Notes: generated from the letters alone by a model not told the origin. 64,000 nt of DNA from Brevibacterium sp. S111 (GCF_004745075.1 NZ_RHFH01000004.1:62001-126000); one strand, 5' to 3'; positions 36,723-46,199 are shown, counted from the stretch's first letter. Numbers and translations are program-made.

Positions 36723-38102
36723 CTATCCGCGCCGAACGTAGAGCTCGTCGAAGGTGATGATGACATTGGCTGCCGTCCATGCCAGCGGCGCCACCGAGAC
36801 CGGTTGCCCGTCGGCACTGATCTTCTCCGGCAGGGAACCCGCGAAGGTACGATGCTCGGCCAGCCAATCGAGGATCGCCTCGGCCCGACCGCGCTGCCCC
36901 AGACGCGCGAATCCCAGCGCCATGAGCGAGGTCGATGGGCTCCAGCTGGAGCGGTCGATGATCCATCCGTGACCCGGCTTGATGCCGCCGCCCGGCTGCT
37001 CGAGACGGTCCCATACGGTCACGAGGGCTTCGGCTTCGATCGCGTAGATGCGGGCGCCGGAACCGTCGGTGGGGACGAGCCCGGCGGCGGGCAGATAGGC
37101 AGCAGCCGAATCACACCCGCCCGAGGTCGGATAGCGCTGCAGCCCGTTGGCGCCGAAGGTGCGAGCGAAGGTCGCGGAATAGGCGTCGACGGCCGGCAGG
37201 ACGTTCCCGACTCCCCCGCCGAGGCGGCCCCACAGTTCCGGATCCGCCGCGGTCAGCGCGGCCAACGAGTCCATTCCGATCAGAGTCGGGCCGGCCAGAC
37301 CGAGGGTGACCTGTGATTCTCCGACCTCCCAATAGTCCGGGCCCACCGGCGGCAGATGCTGTCCGCGGGCGGTGTGGTCGAGCAGTCTCCGGGTGGTTCT
37401 TCGCAGCAGGTCGGCCAACTCGTCGAGGTCGAGTCGGACAGCGGCCCGTTCCGCCGCAGCAAGGACGTCGGCAACGGCCCAGAGCACCAGTCCGAGAGCG
37501 TCGAACTGCGATTCCCGGTCGTCCGGCGACATCCCTGTCTCGGGGACCACCCTGGCGGCGAATGACCCATCGACGGCCTGGATGCTCTGCAGGTAGAGCA
37601 GTTGGCTCCAGGCCTGTCTGACAGCGCCGACGCGGGCCAGAGCTACAGCGGCGAAGGCCGTGTCACGAGGCCAGATGTACCTCCACGGGCCGACCCAGCC
37701 GGCCACGGTGGCCGGCAGTCCGTCACTGAGCACCCACAGATCCAGCAGCGCCGAGGTCGCGAGGCCCCGCCGGGCTTCGGGCACATGTTCCAACCATGCC
37801 GCCCTCTGAGTCAGGAATTCCCGCTGCCGCCGTGCAGGCGCCGCAACCGCGGCCCCGGGCACCACCCTCGACCCGTCGGGCAGACTCCGCGCCGCCTCGG
37901 CATCGAGGCCCTCTCTGCGTCCCGACCGCGTGTAGGCCACGGTCACCGAACGGACGGGATCGGGTTGGGCCGCCTCGGCGAGTTCCCGGGTCGCCGCCGT
38001 CGCCCCGAGCCCGATGAGGCCGAGACCGACCCCTCCGGCGATCAGCCGTCGACGCGACAGCGCGAACCCGGCACGTTGACGGCGGGGCCGGGCGGAGGAC
38101 AT
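36723..38102 (-). CDS. Exported GH15-like (glucoamylase-type) protein
   Basis: A 459-residue protein. The N-terminus has a twin-arginine signal: SRRRLIAGG followed by a hydrophobic stretch GLGLIGLGATAAT, so Tat export is likely. The mature part resembles the (alpha/alpha)6 domain of glycoside hydrolase family 15: WVGPWRYIWPRDTAFAAVAL, VDGSFAARVVPETG, and RSSWSPSTSLMALGFARL near the end. Family members remove glucose from alpha-glucans or trehalose. The substrate and presence of both catalytic glutamates cannot be settled by eye, and the sequence is more divergent than classical glucoamylases. ATG 38102 with AGGAAG upstream is preferred over earlier in-frame starts. It precedes tig after a 226-base gap. 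Confidence 0.75.
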   Translation of the reverse strand: MSSARPRRQRAGFALSRRRLIAGGVGLGLIGLGATAATRELAEAAQPDPVRSVTVAYTRSGRREGLDAEAARSLPDGSRVVPGAAVAAPARRQREFLTQRAAWLEHVPEARRGLATSALLDLWVLSDGLPATVAGWVGPWRYIWPRDTAFAAVALARVGAVRQAWSQLLYLQSIQAVDGSFAARVVPETGMSPDDRESQFDALGLVLWAVADVLAAAERAAVRLDLDELADLLRRTTRRLLDHTARGQHLPPVGPDYWEVGESQVTLGLAGPTLIGMDSLAALTAADPELWGRLGGGVGNVLPAVDAYSATFARTFGANGLQRYPTSGGCDSAAAYLPAAGLVPTDGSGARIYAIEAEALVTVWDRLEQPGGGIKPGHGWIIDRSSWSPSTSLMALGFARLGQRGRAEAILDWLAEHRTFAGSLPEKISADGQPVSVAPLAWTAANVIITFDELYVRRG

Positions 38103-38241
38103 GAGTGGGACTTCCTGCTGTGCGGAGCCGACACCGGACTGCGATGTCGCGGGGCGGCGATGACGGTATGGACGAATTCTACCCACACAGGCACGTGCGG
38201 GCATGAGAAAACCGGCCTGGCCCGAAGGCCAGACCGGTAGC

Positions 38242-38315
38242 TGGAGGGGATGACGGGAATCGAACCCGCACCATCAGTTTGGAAGACTGAGGCTCTACCA
38301 TTGAGCTACATCCCC
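38242..38315 (-). tRNA. tRNA-Gly (anticodon TCC)
   Basis: A complete cloverleaf of 74 bases including encoded CCA. The acceptor GGGGATG pairs with CATCCCC, the D arm is GCTCAATGGTAGAGC, the anticodon stem/loop is CAGT-CTTCCAA-ACTG with anticodon TCC, and the T arm carries GGTTCGATTCC. It reads GGA (and possibly GGG) codons. Confidence 0.95.
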
Positions 38316-38479
38316 GCGGTGCGAGATCGACTATAGTCGAGTTCCTCTCCGCTCACCAAATCGAGGGTTCGTGAGCTGCACCACAGGCGCGGTCGTCGTG
38401 TGAACTGCATCGCATTACCGCGACTGGTCGATTCCGGCGTGCATCTGGGTCCTGGCCTGTGGTTAGATGGGTGTCGTCG

Positions 38480-38553
38480 CGGGATGTGGCGCAGCTTGGT
38501 AGCGCATCTGTTTTGGGAACAGAGGGTCGCAGGTTCAAATCCTGTCATCCCGA
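38480..38553 (+). tRNA. tRNA-Pro (anticodon TGG)
   Basis: A 74-base cloverleaf: acceptor CGGGATG/CATCCCG, D arm GGCGCAGCTTGGTAGCGCA, anticodon loop TTTGGGA with anticodon TGG, T arm GGTTCAAATCC. The CCA end is not encoded; the genome has CGA there. A TTAGAT box at 38463-38468 could be its -10. It is divergent from tRNA-Gly. Confidence 0.95.
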
Positions 38554-38699
38554 CGATCAGCAGCCGTTCGGACCAATCGGTCCGGGCGGCTCTTTCGCAT
38601 TCTCAGGCTCTGCGGGGCCTGATTCTGGCGGCAGTCGACCGCATCGGGAACAATGGGCGCACGAGCTGTTCGAGCGAACGACCCCGAGAGGTGCTCACG

Positions 38700-39893
38700 A
38701 TGCTGGGCCGAAACCGACCGATCCGAAGCGAGCCATCGAAGCAGGGACCGGTCCGCATGGCTGCCGTGATCGCTGCGCTTGCCCTGCTGCTCTCGGGCTG
38801 CACCCATCAACCGCCCAGTCCCGAGGGGTCCGAATCTCCCGCGTCGGCCGACGACACCGCGGATCCGACCGCCGCGCAGTCGGATGGAGCTGCCGACACC
38901 GGTTCCGAGGACGGTGCACCACAGCTGGTGGCAGAGGATCTTAACACCCCGTGGTCGATCGCCTTCTTCAAGGGAACTCCGCTGGTCAGCGAACGCGATT
39001 CCGGGCGGATCCTCGAACTCAGCGAGGACCGGCCCGCGCAGTCCCGCGAAGTCGCGACTGTCGAATCAGTCGTCGCCGAGGGTGAGGGCGGGCTGCTCGG
39101 GCTGGCAGTGGCCGATGAGAGTCTCTTCGCCTATTTCACTTCGGCCGAGGACAACCGCATCCAGCGGTTTCCGCTCTCGGGAGAGCCGGGCAGGCTCGAG
39201 CTCGGTGAGCCGGAGACGATCCTCGACGGGATCGCCAAGGCGAGCTTCCACAATGGGGGTCGGCTGGCGATCGGACCCGATGGCAAGCTCTATGCGACGG
39301 CCGGCGATGCCGGGAACCCCGCGGATGCGCAGGACCCCGAGTCTCTCAACGGTTCGATTCTGCGGCTCAACTTCGATGGAACCGTGCCCGCGGACAACCC
39401 GGATCCGGACTCCCCTGTCTACACCTACGGACACCGCAACGCACAGGGGCTCGGCTGGGACGCTGAAGGAACGATGTACGCCAGCGAGTTCGGTCAGGAC
39501 ACCTGGGACGAACTCAACATCATCGAAGCCGGGCGCAACTACGGCTGGCCGGAGGTCGAAGGGATCCCAGCCTCCAGCGGCAGCACGGGTTCGGGGTCGG
39601 CCGGCGACTTCGTCGCTCCGGTTCATCAGTGGAGCACCGAGGAAGCGAGCCCGAGCGGAATCGCCGTGACCGAGGATTCGATCGCCATTGCCAACCTGCG
39701 CGGTCAACGACTCCGCTGGGTCCCCCTCGCGGACACCGCAAGGCAGGAGACGCAGTTCGTCGGCGAGTACGGACGGCTGCGAGATGTCGTCTCCGCCCCG
39801 GGCGGAGAACTGTGGCTGATGACGAACAACACCGACGGACGCGGCGACCCGTCCGACGGCGACGACCGGATCCTCAGCGTGCGAAGTCGATGA
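38700..39893 (+). CDS. Glucose/sorbosone dehydrogenase-like lipoprotein
   Basis: A 397-residue exported protein. The signal peptide AAVIAALALLLSGC ends in a lipobox (LLSGC), so it is a predicted lipoprotein anchored outside the membrane, followed by a Ser/Asp/Ala-rich linker. The rest is a six-bladed propeller typical of PQQ-dependent aldose sugar dehydrogenases: LNTPWSIAFFKGTPLVSERDSG, EGGLLGLAV, SFHNGGRLAIGPDGKLYATAGDAGN, GHRNAQGLGWDAEGTMYASEFGQDTWDELN and NYGWPEVEG. It likely oxidises periplasm-side sugars. ATG 38700 follows AGAGG. The 3' end overlaps the convergent alcohol dehydrogenase gene by 20 bases. Confidence 0.85.
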   Translation: MLGRNRPIRSEPSKQGPVRMAAVIAALALLLSGCTHQPPSPEGSESPASADDTADPTAAQSDGAADTGSEDGAPQLVAEDLNTPWSIAFFKGTPLVSERDSGRILELSEDRPAQSREVATVESVVAEGEGGLLGLAVADESLFAYFTSAEDNRIQRFPLSGEPGRLELGEPETILDGIAKASFHNGGRLAIGPDGKLYATAGDAGNPADAQDPESLNGSILRLNFDGTVPADNPDPDSPVYTYGHRNAQGLGWDAEGTMYASEFGQDTWDELNIIEAGRNYGWPEVEGIPASSGSTGSGSAGDFVAPVHQWSTEEASPSGIAVTEDSIAIANLRGQRLRWVPLADTARQETQFVGEYGRLRDVVSAPGGELWLMTNNTDGRGDPSDGDDRILSVRSR

Positions 39894-40986
39894 TCTGTCG
39901 CACCACCGTGCCGTCGGCCAAGGCGTCGAACGCGGAGTTGAGGTCGTCGAGGCCGATCGTGTCGGAGATGAGCTCTTCGACCGGCAGCTTCCCCTCCCGC
40001 CACAGCTGGGCGTAGACGGGGATGTCGCGACTCGGCACGGCCGAACCGAGGTAGGAGCCGACGACGGTGCGAGCCTCGGCGGTCAAGGTCACCGGAGTGA
40101 TATGCGACTGCGCATCCGGTGCGGGAAGGCCCACGGTCACCGTCGTTCCGCCCACGGCGGTGGCTTCGAACGCGGTTTCGAAGGCGCGCGGGTGCCCGAC
40201 GCATTCGATGACGATGGGAGCCTTCCGGTCCCCGAGCTGTTCGGGGGTGAAGACTTCGGCGGCGCCGAGTTCTTTCGCCCGCACGAGTTTGTCCGGGTTC
40301 GCATCGACGCCGATGACTCCTGCGGTGTCGAGCGACACTGCCGTGATGAGCGCTGCCATGCCGACCCCGCCGAGGCCGACGACCATCACTTCGTCGTCCG
40401 GTCCGGGGCGACCGGCGTTGAGCACCGCTCCCCCGCCGGTGAGCACGGCGCAGCCGAGCACAGCGGCGATGGGTGCGGGAACATCGTCGGCGACGGGGAC
40501 GACGGATGCCCGGTTGAGCACCGCATGCGTGCCGAACACGGACGCGCCGAGGTGGTGGAGGACCTCGGCACCGGTGTCATCGTGCAGGCGCACCCGGTGA
40601 CCGTCGAACGGCAGGGTCCCGGCGCCGTTGGTCACGCTGCCGGGCGTGCACGGAAGTTTGCCGTCGGTGCGGCAGTTCGGGCATTCACCGCACCGGGGCA
40701 GGAACACGGTGACGACCTGCTGGCCAACCTCGAGGTCATCGACACCGTCACCGAGCTTCTCGACGACTCCGGCTCCCTCGTGGCCGAGCAGCATCGGCAG
40801 AGGCCGGGGTCGGTTGCCGTCGACGACGGAGAGGTCGGAATGGCAGACTCCGGCGGCCTCCATCCGAATGAGCACCTCACCGGGTCCCGGGTCATCGAGG
40901 TCGAGGTCCTCGATCGTCATCGGCCGCGACGTCGCGAACGGACGAGGCCGCTCCATCTCACGCAGCACCGCACCTCTGATCTTCAC
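39874..40986 (-). CDS. Zinc-dependent alcohol dehydrogenase (MDR family)
   Basis: A 370-residue medium-chain dehydrogenase. Catalytic zinc ligands are Cys48 (AAGVCHSDLS), His69 and Glu70 (GHEGAGVV). A structural zinc lobe has Cys99, Cys102, Cys105 and Cys113. The nucleotide fold is VMVVGLGGVGMAAL, and the Asp after it (GVDANPDKL) indicates NAD+. Overall it resembles class III-like (formaldehyde/aryl-alcohol) dehydrogenases of actinobacteria. The GTG start has AGGAGG five bases upstream. It is followed by the convergent sugar dehydrogenase and lies downstream of rpiB by 24 bases, so it may be co-transcribed with rpiB. Confidence 0.88.
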   Translation of the reverse strand: MKIRGAVLREMERPRPFATSRPMTIEDLDLDDPGPGEVLIRMEAAGVCHSDLSVVDGNRPRPLPMLLGHEGAGVVEKLGDGVDDLEVGQQVVTVFLPRCGECPNCRTDGKLPCTPGSVTNGAGTLPFDGHRVRLHDDTGAEVLHHLGASVFGTHAVLNRASVVPVADDVPAPIAAVLGCAVLTGGGAVLNAGRPGPDDEVMVVGLGGVGMAALITAVSLDTAGVIGVDANPDKLVRAKELGAAEVFTPEQLGDRKAPIVIECVGHPRAFETAFEATAVGGTTVTVGLPAPDAQSHITPVTLTAEARTVVGSYLGSAVPSRDIPVYAQLWREGKLPVEELISDTIGLDDLNSAFDALADGTVVRQIIDFAR

Positions 40987-41010
40987 AGCGTCCTCCTCAG
41001 ACTGTTCGTC

Positions 41011-41484
41011 TCACAGCGCCTGGGCGCCCTGCTCTTCATAATCGGCCATGATGGAGATCCGGCGCTGGTGACGTTCGTCGCCGGAGAACGGTTCGGCGAG
41101 GAAGGCATCGACGATGGCGATCGCCTCGTCCTCGGGGTGCTGGCGGGCGCCGACGGCGACGATCTGCGCATTGTTGTGCTGACGTGCCAGCTTCGAGATC
41201 TCCGGGTTCCACGCCAGAGCGGTGCGTGCGCCCGTGACGAGGTTCGCCGCCATCTGCTCGCCGTTGCCCGAACCGCCGATGACGACGCCGAGGGCCTCGA
41301 TTCCGGCGGACTGGTCATCGACCACGGCTTGGGCGGCGGCGATGCAGAACGCCGGATAGTCGTCGAGGGCGTCGTATTCGAGTGCGCCGTGGTCGACGAC
41401 CTCGTGCCCCGCCTCTGCGAGGTGGGCTTTGAGAACCTGTTTGAAATCGAATCCGGCGTGATCTGTGCCGAGGTGAACCTTCAT
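41011..41484 (-). CDS. rpiB: Ribose-5-phosphate isomerase B
   Basis: A 157-residue isomerase of the pentose phosphate pathway, interconverting ribose 5-phosphate and ribulose 5-phosphate. GTDHAGFDFK is at residues 6-15 and VVIGGSGNGEQMAAN is the active-site loop. It has Gly/Ser and Glu where the E. coli enzyme has its catalytic Cys, like the M. tuberculosis RpiB, which uses a glutamate base. ARTALAWNPEISKLARQHNNAQI follows as in the family. AAGG precedes the ATG. rpiB next to the DsbA-like nitroreductase and pepN is the same as Rv2465c-Rv2467. Confidence 0.95.
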   Translation of the reverse strand: MKVHLGTDHAGFDFKQVLKAHLAEAGHEVVDHGALEYDALDDYPAFCIAAAQAVVDDQSAGIEALGVVIGGSGNGEQMAANLVTGARTALAWNPEISKLARQHNNAQIVAVGARQHPEDEAIAIVDAFLAEPFSGDERHQRRISIMADYEEQGAQAL

Positions 41485-41559
41485 GTGCGTGCCTTTCGAT
41501 GAACTCTGCGGAGCTGTCTTATCCGCTTTATCCGCGCGGGAACGGGTGGTGCTGGATCT

Positions 41560-42165
41560 TCAGTCGAAGTTCGGACCCTGGTCGCGGGTGCGTTTGAGTT
41601 CGAAGAATCCGGGCGTCGAAGCGACCGCGAGGACACCGTCGAAGAGTCGGCCTGCGTCCTCGCCCTTCGGTGCCGGGGTGACGACCGGTCCGAAGAACGC
41701 GGTGCCGGCCACACGGCAGATCGGCGTTCCGACATCATCGCCGACAAGAGCCAGCGCTTCATCGTGGGATGTCTGGAGAGCCGCGTCATAGTCGTCGGTC
41801 TCGCCGTATTTCATGAGCTCGGCGGGCAGCCCCACCTCGGTGAGGGCCTCGGAGACGGCCTGCTCGAAGTCCTTCTCCCCACCCGGATGGATACGGGTGC
41901 CGATGGCGGTGTAGAGGGGCTCGGCCACCTCTTCTCCGTGTTCGGCGATCGCGGCGGTGACGATGCGCATCGGCGCCAGCGCCCGGTCCATCAGTGCCCG
42001 GTAGTCAGCGTCGATGTCCTTGTCGCGGTTGAGGAAGTTGAGGCTCATGGGCCGGAACCTCACCTCGACATCGCGCACCTTGGCCACTTCGAGGCCCCAG
42101 CGGGAGGTCATCCAGGCCCAGGGGCAGGCCGTATCGAACCACAGATCGAGTGTTTCCTTGCTCAC
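41560..42165 (-). CDS. DsbA-fold mycothiol-dependent nitroreductase-like protein (Rv2466c family)
   Basis: A 201-residue thioredoxin-fold protein. It starts at GTG 42165 with GGAG five bases before it. The active-site motif is CPWAW at residues 14-18 (WFDTACPWAWMTSRW), followed by a helical insertion and DVGTPICRVAGTAFFGPVV carrying the cis-proline region. The M. tuberculosis orthologue Rv2466c reduces substrates with mycothiol and has CPWC; here the second Cys is Ala, so only a monothiol mechanism is possible, as in many other actinobacteria. It is likely cytosolic. It lies between rpiB and divergent pepN as in mycobacteria. Confidence 0.85.
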   Translation of the reverse strand: MSKETLDLWFDTACPWAWMTSRWGLEVAKVRDVEVRFRPMSLNFLNRDKDIDADYRALMDRALAPMRIVTAAIAEHGEEVAEPLYTAIGTRIHPGGEKDFEQAVSEALTEVGLPAELMKYGETDDYDAALQTSHDEALALVGDDVGTPICRVAGTAFFGPVVTPAPKGEDAGRLFDGVLAVASTPGFFELKRTRDQGPNFD

Positions 42166-42359
42166 TGTCTCTCCTCTTCCATTCGGTCGTGGGCACCGAA
42201 GCCGGCCACCCGACGTTGCGCTGTTCAATCTATCAAGGCCGAGCGGGTACGGGGAACGCGATCGAATCACGGGCATCGGAGCCGAGGTCCTTGCCCGATG
42301 ACGTGTCCATGAAAGAATGACCCAGTACACCCGGTTCCCGAAGCGAAGGTCGCCACACT

Positions 42360-45026
42360 GTGCCGCAATACAACCTCACCCGCGATGAAGCCCGCGAACG
42401 TTCCGCCCTCGTGGACGTCACGAGCTACGATCACACCCTGATCCTCACGGGAGTCGGTGAGAGCTTCCGCGTCCGCTCGCGGATCCGCTTCACCGCGGTG
42501 CCGGACTCGTCGACGTTCATCGACGCCATCACCGCCAGTGTCGAGCGCGTGCGTCTCAACGACGTCGACCTCGACCTCGCCGAGGTGGTCGGACCGGCGC
42601 GCATCACTCTGCCCGGCCTGGCCGCTGAGAACGAACTCATCGTCGATGCCCGCTTCTACTACATGAATACCGGTGAGGGCCTGCACCGCTTCGTCGACCC
42701 GATCGACGACGAGGTCTACCTGTACTCCCAATTCGAAGTCCCCGACGCCCGCCGCGTCTTCCCCGTCTTCGAGCAGCCCGACATCAAATCCCCGTACTCC
42801 TTCACCGTCATCGCTCCCGAGAAGTGGACGGTCGTCTCGAACTCCCCCACCCCCACGCCGAGCAGCCCGAAGGAGACCTTCGCCGAGCTCGACGAGGAGC
42901 CCATCGAGGGGACGGCCGTGTGGCAGTTCGCTCCCACCACGCCGATCTCGTCCTACATCACTGCCATCATCGCCGGCCCCTACCGGTCCGTGCATTCGAA
43001 GCTGACGTCCTCGGACGGTTCGATCGTGCCCTTGGGCCTGTACTGCCGGGCTTCGCTGCTCGAGCACCTCGACTCGGCCAAACTGTTCCGCATCACAAAG
43101 GCCGGCTTCGAGTTCTTCGAACGGGAGTTCGGGATCGCCTACCCGTTCGAGAAGTACGACCAGCTCTTCGTGCCGGAGTTCAATGCCGGAGCGATGGAGA
43201 ACGCCGGGGCCGTGACGATCCTGGAGAACTACGTCTTCCGGTCGCGGCCGACCGAGGCATTGGTCGAACGACGCACGGTGACCATCCTCCATGAACTCGC
43301 CCACATGTGGTTCGGCGACCTCGTGACCATGCGCTGGTGGAACGATCTGTGGCTCAACGAGTCCTTCGCCGAATTCATGTCGACGCTGGCCACCGCCGAG
43401 GCGACGGAGTTCGCCGACGCATGGACGACCTTCGCCACGATCGAGAAGTCGTGGGCGTACCGACAGGATCAGCTGCCGAGCACCCACCCGATCGTCGCGC
43501 CCATCGAAGACCTCGCCGATGTCGAGGTCAACTTCGACGGCATCACCTACGCCAAGGGCGCTTCGGTGCTCAAGCAGCTGGTGGCCTGGGTCGGGCGGGA
43601 GGAGTTCTTCGCCGGACTCAGACGCTACTTCGACAAACATGCGTGGTCGAACACGGAACTCTCCGACCTCCTCGACGAGCTCGAGGCCACCTCGGGGCGG
43701 GATCTGGCCAGCTGGTCGAAGCTGTGGCTCGAGGAATCCGGCGTCAACCTCCTCGAAGCTGCCGTCGAGACCGAGTCCGACCCCGCGGCTGAAGGCAACA
43801 GCGAAGTCATCACGCGTCTGCAGGTGACACAGCGTCCGTGGGAGATCGCAGGACAGCCCACCCCGTCGCTGCGGCCCCACCGTCTTGCCATCGGCTTCTA
43901 TTCGGAGTCCGAGACCGGCCGCATGGTGCGCACCCATTCCTTCTCCCTCGACATCGATTCCGAATCCGCCGAGGTGGTCGAGGCCGAGGGGCTGGCCCGT
44001 CCCGACGTCATCGTCGTCAATGACGCCGACCTCAGCTACGCGAAGGTCCGCTTCGACGCCCACAGCATGGACACCGCTGCCAAGCGTCTGAGTGACTTCG
44101 ACGATTCGCTCACCCAGCTGCTCATCCTCGCCACTCTCTGGGATGAGGTCCGCGACGGTGAACGGCCCGTCCATGACTACATCGACACCATCACCGCCCA
44201 TCTGGGGGCGATCACGCATTCCTCTGGTCTGCTCACGCAGATGCGCCAGCTCGAGACCGCGGTCTCGGCGTATCTGCCTCCGCAGCAGCGCGAGGCGATG
44301 CACGCCCGGCTGGCCGATCGCTTCTTCGAACTCCTCGAAACCGTGGACGAAGGCACCGATCAGGCGTTCCAGTTCGTCCAGGGCTTCGTCAAGCACGCAA
44401 CCACGACCGGCCAGCTCGACCGGCTGCGGTCCTGGTTGCTGCCTGAGACCGAGAGGGTTCACGGGATCGCCATCGACACGGACCTGTCCTGGGACATTCT
44501 CGTCGCCCTCTGCGCCCATGACGGCGCAGATGAGGCTGCGCTCGAGGCGATGAGCCGCAAGGATCCCAGCGCCACCGGAGTCCGGCGGGCCGCAACCGCT
44601 CGTGCCTCCCGGCCGACGACGGAGGCGAAATCGTGGGCGTTCACCCGCCTCGTCGATGAGGCGGATCTGCCGAACTCCGAACTCAGCGCGCTCGCTTTGG
44701 GATTCGCCACGGGTCTGCAGACGTCGTCGGGTGAGAGCATCGCCGCGGCGGCTCCGCTGGGTCCCTTCGCAGACGAGTACTTCGCCCGCGTCGCAGGCTG
44801 GTGGGAGACTCGAACCCTGGAGATGGCTCAGACGATGACAGTGCGTCTGTTCCCGCCGGTGAGTTCCGACACAGTCGAGGCGACCCGACGCTGGCTCGAT
44901 GACCACCCTTCGGCTCCGAAGGGCCTGCTGAGGCTGATGCGAGAGAACCTCGCCGATGCCGAGAGGGCGCTGCGGGTTCAGCGGGTGTCCAGCGCTTCCA
45001 AGGGATCGTTGAACCTCGCGCGTTAG
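42360..45026 (+). CDS. pepN: Aminopeptidase N (M1 metallopeptidase)
   Basis: An 888-residue zinc aminopeptidase removing N-terminal residues from peptides. GAMEN is near residue 277 (NAGAMENAGAVTILEN), the zinc motif HELAH lies near 311, and the third ligand Glu is in WLNESFAEFMS, 18 residues on. The C-terminal ~350 residues are the helical ERAP1-like domain. It starts PQYNLTRDEARERSALVDVTSYD, the actinobacterial PepN start, at GTG 42360 with GAAGG ten bases before. It is cytoplasmic, since no signal is seen. The mscS gene follows after 12 bases, suggesting an operon with the globin. Confidence 0.95.
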   Translation: MPQYNLTRDEARERSALVDVTSYDHTLILTGVGESFRVRSRIRFTAVPDSSTFIDAITASVERVRLNDVDLDLAEVVGPARITLPGLAAENELIVDARFYYMNTGEGLHRFVDPIDDEVYLYSQFEVPDARRVFPVFEQPDIKSPYSFTVIAPEKWTVVSNSPTPTPSSPKETFAELDEEPIEGTAVWQFAPTTPISSYITAIIAGPYRSVHSKLTSSDGSIVPLGLYCRASLLEHLDSAKLFRITKAGFEFFEREFGIAYPFEKYDQLFVPEFNAGAMENAGAVTILENYVFRSRPTEALVERRTVTILHELAHMWFGDLVTMRWWNDLWLNESFAEFMSTLATAEATEFADAWTTFATIEKSWAYRQDQLPSTHPIVAPIEDLADVEVNFDGITYAKGASVLKQLVAWVGREEFFAGLRRYFDKHAWSNTELSDLLDELEATSGRDLASWSKLWLEESGVNLLEAAVETESDPAAEGNSEVITRLQVTQRPWEIAGQPTPSLRPHRLAIGFYSESETGRMVRTHSFSLDIDSESAEVVEAEGLARPDVIVVNDADLSYAKVRFDAHSMDTAAKRLSDFDDSLTQLLILATLWDEVRDGERPVHDYIDTITAHLGAITHSSGLLTQMRQLETAVSAYLPPQQREAMHARLADRFFELLETVDEGTDQAFQFVQGFVKHATTTGQLDRLRSWLLPETERVHGIAIDTDLSWDILVALCAHDGADEAALEAMSRKDPSATGVRRAATARASRPTTEAKSWAFTRLVDEADLPNSELSALALGFATGLQTSSGESIAAAAPLGPFADEYFARVAGWWETRTLEMAQTMTVRLFPPVSSDTVEATRRWLDDHPSAPKGLLRLMRENLADAERALRVQRVSSASKGSLNLAR

Positions 45027-45038
45027 TCTCGGGGCACC

Positions 45039-46199
45039 ATGACTTCTGATCCATTGGAATCCACAGTTCAAGCCGCAGGTGACTTCGATTGGTCCTTCCT
45101 CCTCGGAGCCCCGCTGCGGATCACCGTCATCATCGTCGGTGCCATCATCGTCAATCTCATCGTGCGTCTCTTCATCCGTCGTTTCACGACGGCGGTGGCC
45201 AAGGGCACGGTCGGCAGCGAGAAGGCCGAAGGTGCCGGTCTCGCGAAGTTCTCGGCCACGGCGATGGAAGCGCAGCGCACCGGGATCGATCAGCAGACGA
45301 TCAAGCAGCGCCGTGCGCAGCGGGCGAGGACCGTGGGACGGATGCTGTCGTCGGTGACGACGATCCTCATCAGTGTGATCGCTGCGCTGATGATCCTCGA
45401 CGCGCTCAGCTTCAACATCGCCCCGATCCTCGCCTCTGCCGGTATCGCAGGTGTCGCCATCGCCTTCGGTGCCCAGGAGCTCGTCCGCGACTACCTCTCC
45501 GGGTTCTTCATCGTCATCGAGGACCAGTACGGCATCGGTGACACCGTTGACCTCGGTGAGGCCGTCGGCGAGGTCGAGGACGTCGGTCTGCGCCGCACTC
45601 AGGTCCGTGACCTCACCGGCACCCTGTGGCATGTGCGCAATGGTGAGATCCTGCGCGTGGGCAACCTGTCGCAGGGCTGGGCTCGCGCGGTCCTCGACAT
45701 CCCCATCGACTACCGGACCTCGATGGACGACTTCCGCGAGATGGCCGCACAGATCACCCACAAGCTGAAGCAGGACCCCGAGATCGCCAAGGCGATGCTC
45801 GAAGACCCGGAGATCGCCGGTGTCCAGTCCCTGTCCGGTTCGTACCGAGTCATCCGCACAATGGTCAAAACCAAACCGAACCTGCAGTGGATGGTCGAAC
45901 GCGCATTCCGCGCCGAACTCATGACCCAGCTGGCCGAGCGCGGCGGACAGATCGGTATGATGCAGGAGACGGTCCTGCGCACACTGCCGACCACCGAGGA
46001 TGCCGCCACCACCGCTGCTTCCACGACCGGCGCGGACTCATCTGCCCAGCGTGCGCAGAGCACCGTCGGTGCCGCACCGACGAAGTCGACTGCGACCGCC
46101 GAGGACAAGCCCTCGGCGCTGCCCAGCGACCAGGAGATCCGCAGCACCGTCCAGGAAGACTCCCCGAGCGAAGGATCGAACGATGACGCAGACGACTGA
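45039..46199 (+). CDS. Mechanosensitive ion channel family protein (MscS type)
   Basis: A 386-residue membrane channel. There are two N-terminal helices (LRITVIIVGAIIVNLIVRLFI; VTTILISVIAALMILDAL) and the pore-lining TM3 with glycine/alanine spacing (ILASAGIAGVAIAFGAQELVRDYLSGFFIVIEDQYGIGD). The beta domain and alpha/beta domain run through LSQGWARAVLDIPI. The last ~75 residues are Thr/Ala-rich and disordered. MscS channels release solutes on hypo-osmotic shock; similar proteins in corynebacteria also export glutamate. It is 12 bases after pepN and overlaps glbO by 17 bases. Confidence 0.9.
   Translation: MTSDPLESTVQAAGDFDWSFLLGAPLRITVIIVGAIIVNLIVRLFIRRFTTAVAKGTVGSEKAEGAGLAKFSATAMEAQRTGIDQQTIKQRRAQRARTVGRMLSSVTTILISVIAALMILDALSFNIAPILASAGIAGVAIAFGAQELVRDYLSGFFIVIEDQYGIGDTVDLGEAVGEVEDVGLRRTQVRDLTGTLWHVRNGEILRVGNLSQGWARAVLDIPIDYRTSMDDFREMAAQITHKLKQDPEIAKAMLEDPEIAGVQSLSGSYRVIRTMVKTKPNLQWMVERAFRAELMTQLAERGGQIGMMQETVLRTLPTTEDAATTAASTTGADSSAQRAQSTVGAAPTKSTATAEDKPSALPSDQEIRSTVQEDSPSEGSNDDADD

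Noticed and set aside
38242-38560. tRNA genes as integration sites for a mobile element
   Set aside because: No integrase, direct repeat of the tRNA 3' end or atypical composition is nearby.
42267-45761. A 1164-codon open frame on the minus strand opposite pepN and mscS
   Set aside because: It mirrors the codon structure of pepN, is Gly/Arg/Asp/His-rich without domain features, and has no ribosome site. This is an antisense artefact of GC-rich DNA.
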